A stretch of 32,502 nt of DNA from Chloroflexota bacterium (GTDB lineage: Bacteria; Chloroflexota; Limnocylindria; P2-11E). The stretch spans positions 1 through 32,502 of the forward strand of contig VBIZ01000193.1 in assembly GCA_005880575.1 (NCBI GenBank), read 5' to 3'. Below are positions 1-8,478 of the stretch, in pieces (within the stretch, counting starts at the first letter, position 1; each line of letters opens with the position of its first letter). Under the pieces are notes generated by a model that worked only from the letters and a program-made list of their open reading frames with translations, was not told the DNA's origin and ran no database searches. A program made the translations under genes and the position numbers.

Positions 1-567
1 TCCGTGCCGGAGATCGACGACCCTTACGTCGACGCCGGGCCGCAGCCCTTGCGAGTCGAGGTACTCGAGGAAGCCGGGCTCATGCTCGAACTGATCGGGA
101 ATGCGCTCGACCGTGGCGGTCGCTCCCGCCGGCACGCGCTCGAGCGGCTTCGTCGGGCGCCCCCTCACCCCGGGCATGGGATTGCCATGCGGGCAGGTCT
201 GGGGGTCGCCGAGCACCATCTGGATGCGCTGCTCCATCTCAGGCGACATCGCGTGCTCGAGTCGCTCGGCCTCTTCGTGGGTCTTCCACCACTCGAATCC
301 GAGGACTTCGACGAGGAAGCGTTCGGCGAGGCGATGGCGGCGGACGATCGAGTCGGCGTGGCGCTGCCCGCTCTTGGTCAGATGCACTTCTTTTCGGTCA
401 TCGAGGGCGATGATGCTGTCGCGCTCCAGGCGGTGCACCATCTCCGACACCGCCGGTGCCGAGAAGCCGAGGAACTCCGCGAGGCGCGCCGAGACGACGT
501 GTCCGTTCTCGTCCCCGAGCGTGTAGATGGCCTGGAGGTACTCCTCGACGGCCGGAGAAGCGGTAAT
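1..567 (-). CDS. DtxR/IdeR/MntR-family metal-dependent transcriptional regulator (3' end runs off the window)
   Basis: Minus-strand reading from 567 gives (I)TASPAVEEYLQAIYTLGDENGHVVSARLAEFLGFSAPAVSEMVHRLERD...CPHGNPMPGVRGRPTKPLERVPAGATATVERIPDQFEHEPGFLEYLDSQGLRPGVDVRVVDL: DtxR N-terminal HTH, dimerisation region and FeoA/SH3-like domain. Missing from the ORF track because it has no in-window stop. Confidence 0.9.
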   Translation of the reverse strand, partial: MTASPAVEEYLQAIYTLGDENGHVVSARLAEFLGFSAPAVSEMVHRLERDSIIALDDRKEVHLTKSGQRHADSIVRRHRLAERFLVEVLGFEWWKTHEEAERLEHAMSPEMEQRIQMVLGDPQTCPHGNPMPGVRGRPTKPLERVPAGATATVERIPDQFEHEPGFLEYLDSQGLRPGVDVRVVDLRHG

Positions 568-592
568 TGTTGACCTCCGCGGTCGGAAATCG

Positions 593-624
593 TTAGGCTC
601 ACCTTAGCCGTTAGGGCGACCTAA
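593..624. promoter_or_regulatory. Two tandem DtxR-type operator boxes (TTAGG-N4-CCTTA and TTAGG-N4-CCTAA)
   Basis: 593-606 TTAGGCTCACCTTA and 611-624 TTAGGGCGACCTAA, 18 bp apart start to start, in the divergent region between the DtxR-family gene and the ZIP transporter; resembles the TTAGGTTAGSCTAACCTAA iron/manganese box. Confidence 0.75.
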
Positions 625-674
625 AGGGGAGCGCTCCCCGCGGCGAGTATCGCACTCGGAGTGGCACAGCCGCG

Positions 675-1520
675 ATGTCGATGGCCGAGATCCTTCTGCT
701 GGGCGCGATCGCCGGTTTCACCGTTTTTCTCGGACTTCCCCTCGGACGATTGCGCGGCGCATCGAACCGGATGCGGTCGCTGTTGAACGCGGGGGCGACC
801 GGCATCCTCCTTTTCCTTTTCTGGGACGTGCTCGCGAAGGGAATTCAGCCGGTGGAGGCGGCGCTTGCCGAAGCCACGGGCGGTGGCAGCTGGGTGCGCT
901 TTGGCTGGCTCGCCGCTGTCTTTGCGGTGTCTTTGACGGTCGGATTGATGAGTCTGGTCTATTACGACCTCTGGCTCTCGCGACGCGCCCGTGCCACGGT
1001 GCGCTTCGGTCCGGGTGCCGCCGACGTGCGCGAGCTTCGCGCCGGACCCGTCGCGCGGTTGCGGCCGGCGGAGCGCCTGGCCTTCTTCATCGCGCTCGGG
1101 ATCGGCTTTCACAATCTCTCGGAGGGCCTCGCGATCGGGCAGTCCGCAGCCGGCGGACAGCTTCGGCTGGCCCTGGTCCTCGTTATCGGATTCGCGCTCC
1201 ATAACGCGACCGAAGGGTTCGGGATCGTCGGTCCATTCGCCGGCGAGACCCATCTCCCGAGCTGGCGTTTCCTCGGAGCGCTCGGTCTCATCGCGGGCGG
1301 GCCCACGTTCATCGGGACCATCATCGGCCAGTCTTTTCAGAACGAGACGGTCTTCGCCGCGTTCCTGGCGCTCGCGGCGGGATCGATCCTCTACGTGGTC
1401 ATCGAGCTTCTCGCCGTCGCGCGCAAGCTTGGTCACAAAGACATGACGACGTGGGGCATTCTGGTCGGGCTTCTGCTTGGATTTGCAACCGACTTCATCC
1501 TCACAGCGGTCGGTGCGTGA
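675..1520 (+). CDS. ZIP-family divalent metal transporter
   Basis: Polytopic; contains [13 protein letters not shown] and [12 protein letters not shown], the ZIP TM4/TM5 metal-binding motifs (HNxxEG). Confidence 0.9.
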   Translation: MSMAEILLLGAIAGFTVFLGLPLGRLRGASNRMRSLLNAGATGILLFLFWDVLAKGIQPVEAALAEATGGGSWVRFGWLAAVFAVSLTVGLMSLVYYDLWLSRRARATVRFGPGAADVRELRAGPVARLRPAERLAFFIALGIGFHNLSEGLAIGQSAAGGQLRLALVLVIGFALHNATEGFGIVGPFAGETHLPSWRFLGALGLIAGGPTFIGTIIGQSFQNETVFAAFLALAAGSILYVVIELLAVARKLGHKDMTTWGILVGLLLGFATDFILTAVGA

Positions 1521-1553
1521 CGAACTAGGGCACTTTTCGGTGTCACAGCCCGT

Positions 1554-1559
1554 TAGAGT
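1554..1559 (+). promoter_or_regulatory. Candidate -10 element (TAGAGT) of a leaderless mreB transcript
   Basis: GTTAGAGT 7 nt before the GTG at 1567; same arrangement as 11259 and 25214. Confidence 0.4.
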
Positions 1560-1566
1560 TCACCGC

Positions 1567-2586
1567 GTGTTCTCCCGACAGATCGGCATCGACCTCGGCA
1601 CGGCCAACGTCATCGTGTACGTCCGTGGGAGGGGGATCGTCCTCACCGAGCCGTCCGTTGTGGCGCTCGCGAAAGAGGATGGCTCTAACCGGCCTCGGAT
1701 CGTCGCGATCGGCGAAGAGGCAAGGCTCATGCTCGGCCGCACCCCTGGCACGATCACGGCGCTCCGTCCCATGCGCGACGGCGTGATCGCCGACTACGTG
1801 ATCACCGAGCGCATGCTCGAGTACTTCATCAATAAGGTGACGGGGCGCATCAAGTTCGTCCGGCCCGAGCTGATGATCTGCGTCCCATCCGGCGTCACGA
1901 GCGTGGAGCGCCGCGCGGTCAAGGACGCCGCCCTGCGAGCCGGCGCACGCGAGGCCCACCTCATCGAGGAGCCCCTCGCGGCCGCGATCGGTGCGAACAT
2001 CCCGATCTCGGGACCATCAGGCAACCTCATCATCGACATCGGCGGCGGGACCGCGGAGATCGCGGTCATCTCTCTCGGAGGCATCGTGGTATCGCGCAGC
2101 GTTCGCGCCGCCGGCAACAAGCTCGACGAAGCGATCGCGAACTTCGTGCGCAAGCGCTACAACCTGATGATCGGCGAGCGCACCGCCGAGGATGTGAAGA
2201 TTCAGATCGGATCGGCGTTGCCGATGGACCCCGAGCTCACGATGGAGGTACGCGGGCGCGATCTGATCGCCGGCCTGCCGCGCACCATCACCATCGGCTC
2301 AAACGAGATCTCCGAGGCGATGGACCCCGTGCTTCAGCAGATCATGGCCGCGGTGAAGGCCGTTCTCGAGGAGACGCCACCCGAGCTCGCGTCCGATGTC
2401 ATCGACAAGGGCATGGTCTTATCCGGCGGCGGAGCACTCCTGCGCAACATGGACAAGCTCCTGACACAGGTCACCGGAGTCCCCTGCTACGTCGCGGACA
2501 ACCCGCTCTACTGCGTCGCCAAGGGAACGGGCATGGCGCTCGAGCACCTCGACTTCTTCCGCAGAAGCCTCGTCGCAGTCCACTAG
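1567..2586 (+). CDS. mreB: MreB/Mbl-like rod shape-determining actin homologue
   Basis: [64 protein letters not shown] opens at TTG 1477 but GTG 1567 fits MreB N-termini. Confidence 0.93.
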   Translation: MFSRQIGIDLGTANVIVYVRGRGIVLTEPSVVALAKEDGSNRPRIVAIGEEARLMLGRTPGTITALRPMRDGVIADYVITERMLEYFINKVTGRIKFVRPELMICVPSGVTSVERRAVKDAALRAGAREAHLIEEPLAAAIGANIPISGPSGNLIIDIGGGTAEIAVISLGGIVVSRSVRAAGNKLDEAIANFVRKRYNLMIGERTAEDVKIQIGSALPMDPELTMEVRGRDLIAGLPRTITIGSNEISEAMDPVLQQIMAAVKAVLEETPPELASDVIDKGMVLSGGGALLRNMDKLLTQVTGVPCYVADNPLYCVAKGTGMALEHLDFFRRSLVAVH

Positions 2587-2596
2587 CGAGCGAGCC

Positions 2597-3328
2597 TTGC
2601 CGTCGCGGCGCGTCGACATCCTCGGCGTGGGCTTCGACCGGGTCGACCTCGCCGCCGCTGCGGAACGGATCATCGAGCGCCACGCCGCCGGTCAACGAAC
2701 CTTCGTGATCACGGCGAATCCGGAGTTCGTGATGCTCGCGCGTCGTGACGAAGATCTCTTCGAGCTCGCCCGCGCCGCCGAGCTTGTCGTCGCCGACGGG
2801 ACCGGCGTGCTCCTCGCGTCGCGCGTCCTTCGCGATCCGTTGCCCGGCCGGGTTCCGGGGCGCCTGCTCGTGCCCGCCGTCCTGCAGCTCGTCAGCGGGC
2901 CGGTCTTTCTCCTCGGGGCCGCGCCCGGCGTCGCCGAGCGCGCGGGCGAGGCGCTTGTGCGGCGGATCCCCTCGCTGGAGGTTGCAGGCACCCACGCGGG
3001 CTCGCCTGCATCGGAGAACGACGAAGCGATCCGCGAGCGGATCCAGGCCGCCGCCGCGCGCGTCCTCCTCGTCGCGTACGGCATGCCCGCGCAGGAGCGT
3101 TGGATCGCGCGGAACCTACCGCTCCTTCCGGCGGTCCGGACCGCGATCGGCGTGGGCGGCGTGTTCGATCAGCTCGCGGGTCGGGTGCGGGTGCCACCGC
3201 GCTTCGTGCATGCGATCGGCTTCGAGTGGCTCTGGCGGCTCGCCTTCGAGCCGCACCGCTGGCGACGGCAGCGCGCGCTCCCCGTGTTCGCGGCGCTCGT
3301 CGCGCGGCAGCGCATCTTCGGCCGATGA
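2597..3328 (+). CDS. WecG/TagA/CpsF-family glycosyltransferase
   Basis: VDILGVGFDRVDL...TFVITANPEFVMLARRD...ADGTGVLLASRVL...YGMPAQERWI...GVGGVFDQLAGRV, typical family motifs. Confidence 0.9.
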   Translation: MPSRRVDILGVGFDRVDLAAAAERIIERHAAGQRTFVITANPEFVMLARRDEDLFELARAAELVVADGTGVLLASRVLRDPLPGRVPGRLLVPAVLQLVSGPVFLLGAAPGVAERAGEALVRRIPSLEVAGTHAGSPASENDEAIRERIQAAAARVLLVAYGMPAQERWIARNLPLLPAVRTAIGVGGVFDQLAGRVRVPPRFVHAIGFEWLWRLAFEPHRWRRQRALPVFAALVARQRIFGR

Positions 3329-4428
3329 ACCTCGCCCTGGCCCACGAGTACTTCGTCGCGCACGGCGGCGCGGAGCGCGTGGTCGAGACGTTTCATGAGA
3401 TGTGGCCTGAGGCTCCCGTGTACACGTTCTTCCACGATCGGCGCCGCTACGGGGACCTGCCCGGATGGAATCTTCGCACGAGCTACCTCCAGTGGCTGCT
3501 CCTCGGCGAGAGCCATCGCCTGCTCCTCCCGCTCTACCCGAACGCGGCGCGCGCCTTGCGCGTGTCGCCGGAGACCGACGTCGCTCTGGTCTCGACGAGC
3601 GCCTTCATCAAAGCCATCGGCCTTGCGGATCGCACTGTGGCCGTCGCGTACTGCCACTCGCCGACGCGCTATCTGTACGACTGGAGCGATCGCTATTTAC
3701 AGGAGGAGGTTCCGCAGCCGCTCATTCCGTTGGTGCGTGACCTACTCGGCCGTCTGCGTGAGGACGATCAAAAGGCGGCACGCCGGTTCGATCGATGGAT
3801 GGCGAATTCGAGCGCCGTGCGAGGAAGGATCGAGACGTATTACGGCGTGCCCGGCCCGACGATCGAGATCGTCCATCCGCCGGTCGATGTCGCCTCGTTC
3901 ACCGCGAACGAAGAACGAAGCGATTTCTGGCTTTTCGTCGGCCGGCTCTCGGAATACAAGCGCGCCGACGTCGCGGTCAGGGCCTTCAACGAGATCGGGA
4001 TGCGCCTGCTCGTCGTGGGTGAAGGCCGCGAGCGCCAAAGCCTCGAGCGAATGGCGGGCGAGAACGTCGTGTTCACAGGCCGCGCCGACGACGCCACCCT
4101 TCGCTCGCTTCTCGCGTCGGCGCGCGGCCTCATCTTCCCGGCCGAGGACGACTTCGGCATCGTGTGCGCCGAAGCGCTGGCCTCCGGCGCGCCCGTCGTC
4201 GCTCTCGCCGCAGGCGGGGTATTCGACATCATCCGCGACGGCGAGGAGGGCGTTTTGGTCGACGTGCCCGAACCGCGCGCCTTCGCCGAGGGCGTGCTTC
4301 GCGCGGAGCGGACGCGTTTCCAACCGAAAGCGCTTCGCGACTCGGCGCGCCGCTTCGATGTGTCACGATTTCGCGAGCGCGTCCGCACCATCGTCGACGA
4401 CGCGCGTCAAAAAGGAAGGGCCAAATGA
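3325..4428 (+). CDS. GT4-family glycosyltransferase
   Basis: MNLALAHEYFVAHGGAERVVETF...FVGRLSEYKRADVAVRAFNEIGMRLLVVGEGRER...PAEDDFGIVCAEALASGAPVVAL; ATGA overlap with the previous gene. Confidence 0.92.
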   Translation: MNLALAHEYFVAHGGAERVVETFHEMWPEAPVYTFFHDRRRYGDLPGWNLRTSYLQWLLLGESHRLLLPLYPNAARALRVSPETDVALVSTSAFIKAIGLADRTVAVAYCHSPTRYLYDWSDRYLQEEVPQPLIPLVRDLLGRLREDDQKAARRFDRWMANSSAVRGRIETYYGVPGPTIEIVHPPVDVASFTANEERSDFWLFVGRLSEYKRADVAVRAFNEIGMRLLVVGEGRERQSLERMAGENVVFTGRADDATLRSLLASARGLIFPAEDDFGIVCAEALASGAPVVALAAGGVFDIIRDGEEGVLVDVPEPRAFAEGVLRAERTRFQPKALRDSARRFDVSRFRERVRTIVDDARQKGRAK

Positions 4429-4480
4429 CTGAGCGAGGCCCGGCTTTGCCGAGCCGAGTGAAACCGCCAGCCTTGAGCCC

Positions 4481-5215
4481 GTGGCGAGTCGCGGAGGCAA
4501 GGCCGACGGGACGAGCTGCTTGATAGGAACCGAGGCGACGCGCGTTCGCGTGGACATGCACACCCACTGCGAGGCCTCGCCCGATAGTCGCACCCCCATC
4601 GCGGAGCAGGCTCGCGCGGTGCGCGCCGCCCGCATCGACGTTATTTGCGCGACCGATCACAACACAATCGAGGGTGGGCTCCGTCTGCGCGAGCTGGCGG
4701 ACGGCTTCCGTGTGATCATCGGCGAGGAGGTCAGCTCGCGCGACGGCGAGATCATCGGTCTCTTCCTCGAGCGTCCCATTCCGCGCGATCTGAGCGGCGA
4801 GGACACGATCGCCCGCATCCACGATCAGGGCGGACTCGTCGTCGTTCCGCATCCCTTCAGCATCAACCGCCGCTATCACATGCGGCGGCCCGCTCTCGAT
4901 CGCCTCCGTTCGCAGATCGATGCGCTCGAGATCTTCAACGCGCGCGAGGCGATCTTCCTGAACAACCGATCGGCGGCCGCCTATGCCAGGCAGCACAACA
5001 TCGTCGGCACGGCCGGGAGCGATGCGCACCGCGCGGTGGAGATCGGCCGCGCCTTCGTCGAGATGCCCGACTTCGCCGGGCGTGCGGATTTCCTCGACGC
5101 GCTCCGTCAGGGCGTCACGCAGGGTCGGCTCTCCGGTGGCGGCGTCCACGTCTTCACCCGCTACGACCGATTTCGGAAGTGGCTCGGACGAAAGAGCTCG
5201 AGCCCAAGTCGTTGA
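4481..5215 (+). CDS. PHP-domain metal-dependent phosphoesterase
   Basis: VDMHTHCEASPDSRTPIAEQARAVRAARIDVICATDHNTIEG...VVPHPFSI...TAGSDAHRAVEIGRAF. Start uncertain (could be nearer 4520-4556). Confidence 0.85.
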   Translation: MASRGGKADGTSCLIGTEATRVRVDMHTHCEASPDSRTPIAEQARAVRAARIDVICATDHNTIEGGLRLRELADGFRVIIGEEVSSRDGEIIGLFLERPIPRDLSGEDTIARIHDQGGLVVVPHPFSINRRYHMRRPALDRLRSQIDALEIFNAREAIFLNNRSAAAYARQHNIVGTAGSDAHRAVEIGRAFVEMPDFAGRADFLDALRQGVTQGRLSGGGVHVFTRYDRFRKWLGRKSSSPSR

Positions 5216-6255
5216 AAGAGCCGCAGGTCGCGGCTCACGTCGAGGACCCGACGATCGAGCAGCTCGCCGCCGCGGCGGGGCGCACGGACGAGATCGCCGT
5301 ACGGCGCCAGCTCTTCGGTTGGCGCGAGCTCATCTCGACCGTCATCCCGCTCGCACTCATAGCCTTCTTCGCACGGAACGTCGATTGGCGCCAGGCGTTC
5401 GCCACGTTGCGGCGGGCGGACCCGGTGTTCGTGATCGCGGCGCTCCTCGTGTACTACCTGTCGTTCCCGGTCCGCGCCATCCGGTGGGCGCGCCTCCTCC
5501 GCGAGGGCGGCACGCGCATCTTCGGGCGCGACCTTCTCGAGATCCTGCTCCTCGGGTGGTTCGTCAACTGTCTCGTGCCGGCAAAGCTGGGCGACCTGTA
5601 CCGGAGCTATCTCGTGAAGCGACGTTTCGGGATATCGCTGTCGCGGACTGTCGGCGTGGTGGTGGCGGAGCGCCTTCTCGACCTGTTCGTCGTCTTTGGG
5701 CTGCTCATCGTCGACGGGTACGTGGCCTTCGGGCGCACGATCCTGCCCGATCTGAACGTCCTCTACGTCACCGGCGGCGCGCTCGGCTTCGTCATCCTGA
5801 TCGGGCTCGTCGCGCTCTACGCGGTCGGTCCGCGGCTTGGGCGGTTCTTCCCCGCGGAGGTGCGCCGTATCGGCAGACTCTTTCGCGAGGGCGTCCTGCA
5901 CAGCTTTCGCGCGCTGCCGATCGCCGGTCCGCTGACGCTCCTGGTGTGGACGCTCGAGACGACCCGCCTGCTGCTCGTCCTCTTCGCGCTCGGCCTCTAT
6001 CTCCCACCGTCGCAGGTGATCTTCGTGGCCGTCGCCTCCTCTCTGCTCACGACGGTTCCGCTTACGCCCGCCGGCTTCGGGTTCGTCGAGATCGCGATGG
6101 TGTACGTCCTCACGACGGGCTTCGGCCTTGCGCAGAACGACGCCGTCGCGGTCGCGGTGCTCGATCGAGCGGTCAGCGTCTTCTCGGTGATCGTCGTCGG
6201 CGGCGTGCTGTACCTCCGCACCCAGCGGACCGAACGGATCGGTGCCGCGCGGTGA
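5179..6255 (+). CDS. Lysylphosphatidylglycerol synthase TM region/UPF0104-like membrane protein
   Basis: RAIRWARLLREGG...EILLLGWFVNCLVPAKLGDLYRSYLVKRRFGISLSRTVGVVVAERLLDL...LTPAGFGFVEIAMV. Starts possible at GTG 5179 or TTG 5212; the ORF-track extension to 4645 is out-of-frame PHP sequence. Confidence 0.85.
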   Translation: MARTKELEPKSLKEPQVAAHVEDPTIEQLAAAAGRTDEIAVRRQLFGWRELISTVIPLALIAFFARNVDWRQAFATLRRADPVFVIAALLVYYLSFPVRAIRWARLLREGGTRIFGRDLLEILLLGWFVNCLVPAKLGDLYRSYLVKRRFGISLSRTVGVVVAERLLDLFVVFGLLIVDGYVAFGRTILPDLNVLYVTGGALGFVILIGLVALYAVGPRLGRFFPAEVRRIGRLFREGVLHSFRALPIAGPLTLLVWTLETTRLLLVLFALGLYLPPSQVIFVAVASSLLTTVPLTPAGFGFVEIAMVYVLTTGFGLAQNDAVAVAVLDRAVSVFSVIVVGGVLYLRTQRTERIGAAR

Positions 6256-7772
6256 GCCGCGGGCTCATTCTGCTTTCGCTTGCGCTTCTCGCGTTTCGCC
6301 TGCTCTCCGCGGCGTTCGTCGTGATCCAACCGGGTTTCACCGACGCGTTCTATTACGTCGACGTCGCCCGCCGGCTCGCTCACGGTGAGGGCCTCACCGC
6401 GGACTTCGTCTGGAACTTTCTCGAGGCTCCGCACCTCGATCCGCTTCCCGTGGCGAGTCACCGCTTCTGGATGCCCCTCGCGACCGTCGTACAGGCGACG
6501 GGCATCACGGTTCTCGAGCCTCTTCTCGGTACGTTCCGGTCGGCCCAGGCCGCGATCATCGCGGTGGCCGCGTTCGTCCCCGCGGTCGCGTACGCGGCGG
6601 CGCGCTCGATCGGCGCATCGCCGCGCGCCGGCCTGTTCGCGGCGGCGCTCGCCGGCCTCGGTGGTGGCGCGTTCGCGCCAGCGTGGGTCACGCTCGACTC
6701 GTTCGCCATCGCCGCTCTCATCGGAACGGCGTTCTTCATCGCGTTCGGACGCGCGGCGACCGGCGACGCGCGCGCCGGCGCGATCTGCGGCCTGCTCGTC
6801 GGGCTCCTGTTCCTGGCGCGAGCGGAGGGCGCCCTGTTCGGGGTGGCGCTCCTCGCGCTCGCGTTGCGGCCGTCGTCTCGTGCCGCCGGCGTCGCGGGCA
6901 GCGCGATCGCGCTAGCGATCGGCGCGGCATGGCTGCTGCGCGGAGTGGCGCTCGGCGGATCGCCGGACCTGCTCGCCCGGACGATCTTCCTCGCGCGATA
7001 CGAAGACTTCTTCGCGGTCACGCCGACGGGCACAACCGACCTCGCGACGATCGTGGCGACGCGTCTCGGCGCGCTCGGCTCGGATCTCCTCGTCGCGCTC
7101 TCCGGCCTCATGGGATTCCTCGTCTTCCCGCTCGCGCTCGGGGTGAGGGACGCCTGGCGGCGACCGGCGGTGCGCGGGTTCGTCGGCCTCTCGCTCCTTA
7201 TCTATGTGGCCGAGGGCGTCGTCTGGCCGCTTCACGCAACGCGCGGCTCGTACTTCCACTCCCTCGCAGCGCTGTATCCGTTCGCGATGGCGCTCGTTGC
7301 CGTCGGCGGCGAGGGATGGCTCGCGCGCGGCGGAGCGCGTGCGCGCCGCCTTGTGACGAGCGCGACGGTCGGCGCCGCCGCGGTGCTCGCGGTTTTCGGT
7401 CTGCAGACCTGGGATGCCGCATTCAATGCGGGCTATCGCCTGCGGAGCGAGGCGGTCGAAGCGATCCCGCCGGGACCGTTCCTCGCGATCGACGGCGCGG
7501 CCTGGCGGTGGATCGCCGATCGGACGGTGGTCGTGACCCCCGCGGATGGGTTGAACGTCGCGGCGTGCGCGGCGGCGCGGTACGGCGCGAAGAGCGTCGT
7601 CCTGGAGGCGGCGCACTTCTCGGTCTACGACGGCCTCTACCGGGGCGACCCGGTGCCGTGGCTCAGCCCTCCGGTGGAGCGCGGCACGGTCCGGATCTAC
7701 GCGGTCCGCGCCGAGATCTCTTGCTCGATTCGCGCCTTGCCGGACACCGGCGGCGTGGCCGCTGTGCCCTAG
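6252..7772 (+). CDS. Polytopic GT-C-like membrane protein
   Basis: GTGA overlap with previous gene; MSRGLILLSLALLAFRLLSAAFVVIQPGFTDAFYYVDVARRLAHGEG with many hydrophobic helices; acidic first loop as in GT-C glycosyltransferases. Confidence 0.7.
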   Translation: MSRGLILLSLALLAFRLLSAAFVVIQPGFTDAFYYVDVARRLAHGEGLTADFVWNFLEAPHLDPLPVASHRFWMPLATVVQATGITVLEPLLGTFRSAQAAIIAVAAFVPAVAYAAARSIGASPRAGLFAAALAGLGGGAFAPAWVTLDSFAIAALIGTAFFIAFGRAATGDARAGAICGLLVGLLFLARAEGALFGVALLALALRPSSRAAGVAGSAIALAIGAAWLLRGVALGGSPDLLARTIFLARYEDFFAVTPTGTTDLATIVATRLGALGSDLLVALSGLMGFLVFPLALGVRDAWRRPAVRGFVGLSLLIYVAEGVVWPLHATRGSYFHSLAALYPFAMALVAVGGEGWLARGGARARRLVTSATVGAAAVLAVFGLQTWDAAFNAGYRLRSEAVEAIPPGPFLAIDGAAWRWIADRTVVVTPADGLNVAACAAARYGAKSVVLEAAHFSVYDGLYRGDPVPWLSPPVERGTVRIYAVRAEISCSIRALPDTGGVAAVP

Positions 7773-7773
7773 G

Positions 7774-8478
7774 GTGACGCGCATCCAGCTCTCGATCGTG
7801 ATCCCTGCCCACAACGAGGAGGTCACGGTGGCCGGGGTCGTGAGAGGCCACCGCGACGCCGCGCGCGCTCTCGCCTCGAGCTTCGAGCTGATCGTGTGCG
7901 ACGACGGCAGCACCGATGGCACGTGGACCGAGCTGCAGCGCGCGTGTGCGGAGGTCGCCGAGCTCCGCCTGCTCCGCAACCCATCGCGGCAAGGCATTCC
8001 GCCGACCATGAAGCGCCTCTACGCCGAAGCGCGCGGGGAGTGGATCTATTTCACTCCAGGGGACGGCCAGGTGCCCGCCGCTGCGCTCGAGCCAATGTGG
8101 GCGATCCGCGATGGCGCGGCGCTCGTCGTGGGTCGCCGTGTCCCGCGGCGCGACCCGGCGAGCCGCGTGCTCATGGCGCAGCTCTACTCGGGCTTGCTCC
8201 GTCGGATCTTCCGGCTGCCGGTGCACGACATCGACAGCGTGAAGCTCTATCGTGCGGAGGAGCTCCGGTCGGCACCGCCGCGAAGCGAGTCCAACTTCTT
8301 CGAGGCCGAGATCCTCATCACTCTCTGCTCGCGCCGGCGCGTCGTCCGCGAGACCGACATCCCGCACCGGCCGCGCATCGCGGGCATCGCGGAGGGTGTG
8401 ACGCCGGCCGGTGCGTTCCTCGCGATGCGTGACGTCGCCGCGTTCACGGTCCGATGGCTGCTGCACCGCGGCCGCTAG
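7774..8478 (+). CDS. GT2-family (GT-A fold) glycosyltransferase
   Basis: IQLSIVIPAHNEEVTVAGVV...LIVCDDGSTDGTWTEL...DGQVPAAALEPM. Confidence 0.9.
   Translation: MTRIQLSIVIPAHNEEVTVAGVVRGHRDAARALASSFELIVCDDGSTDGTWTELQRACAEVAELRLLRNPSRQGIPPTMKRLYAEARGEWIYFTPGDGQVPAAALEPMWAIRDGAALVVGRRVPRRDPASRVLMAQLYSGLLRRIFRLPVHDIDSVKLYRAEELRSAPPRSESNFFEAEILITLCSRRRVVRETDIPHRPRIAGIAEGVTPAGAFLAMRDVAAFTVRWLLHRGR

Noticed and set aside
150-185. Apparent frameshift in the DtxR-family gene between CPHGNPMPG and the FeoA-like domain
   Set aside because: Caused by my miscounting the C5 tract at 160-164. With five bases the minus frame reads through as NPMPGVRGRPTKPLERVPAG; the gene is intact.
4-573. Plus-strand 189-aa ORF
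   Set aside because: Shadow of the minus-strand DtxR-family gene; composition is antisense-like and shows no recognisable family.
621-1436. 271-aa minus ORF opposite the ZIP transporter
   Set aside because: High-GC antisense shadow ORF, Arg/Glu/Asp-rich with no domain; the plus frame has clear ZIP motifs.
4429-4520. Gap between the GT4 and PHP genes with short complementary words (GCCTTG/CAAGGC) as a possible riboregulator
   Set aside because: Only about 6-bp stems in GC-rich sequence, and the PHP start is uncertain; not distinguishable from chance by eye.
4645-6251. Very long ORFs starting at 4645 (536 aa) and 4983 (929 aa)
   Set aside because: The N-terminal parts are out-of-frame readings of the PHP and UPF0104-like genes; real starts are near 5179/5212 and 6252.
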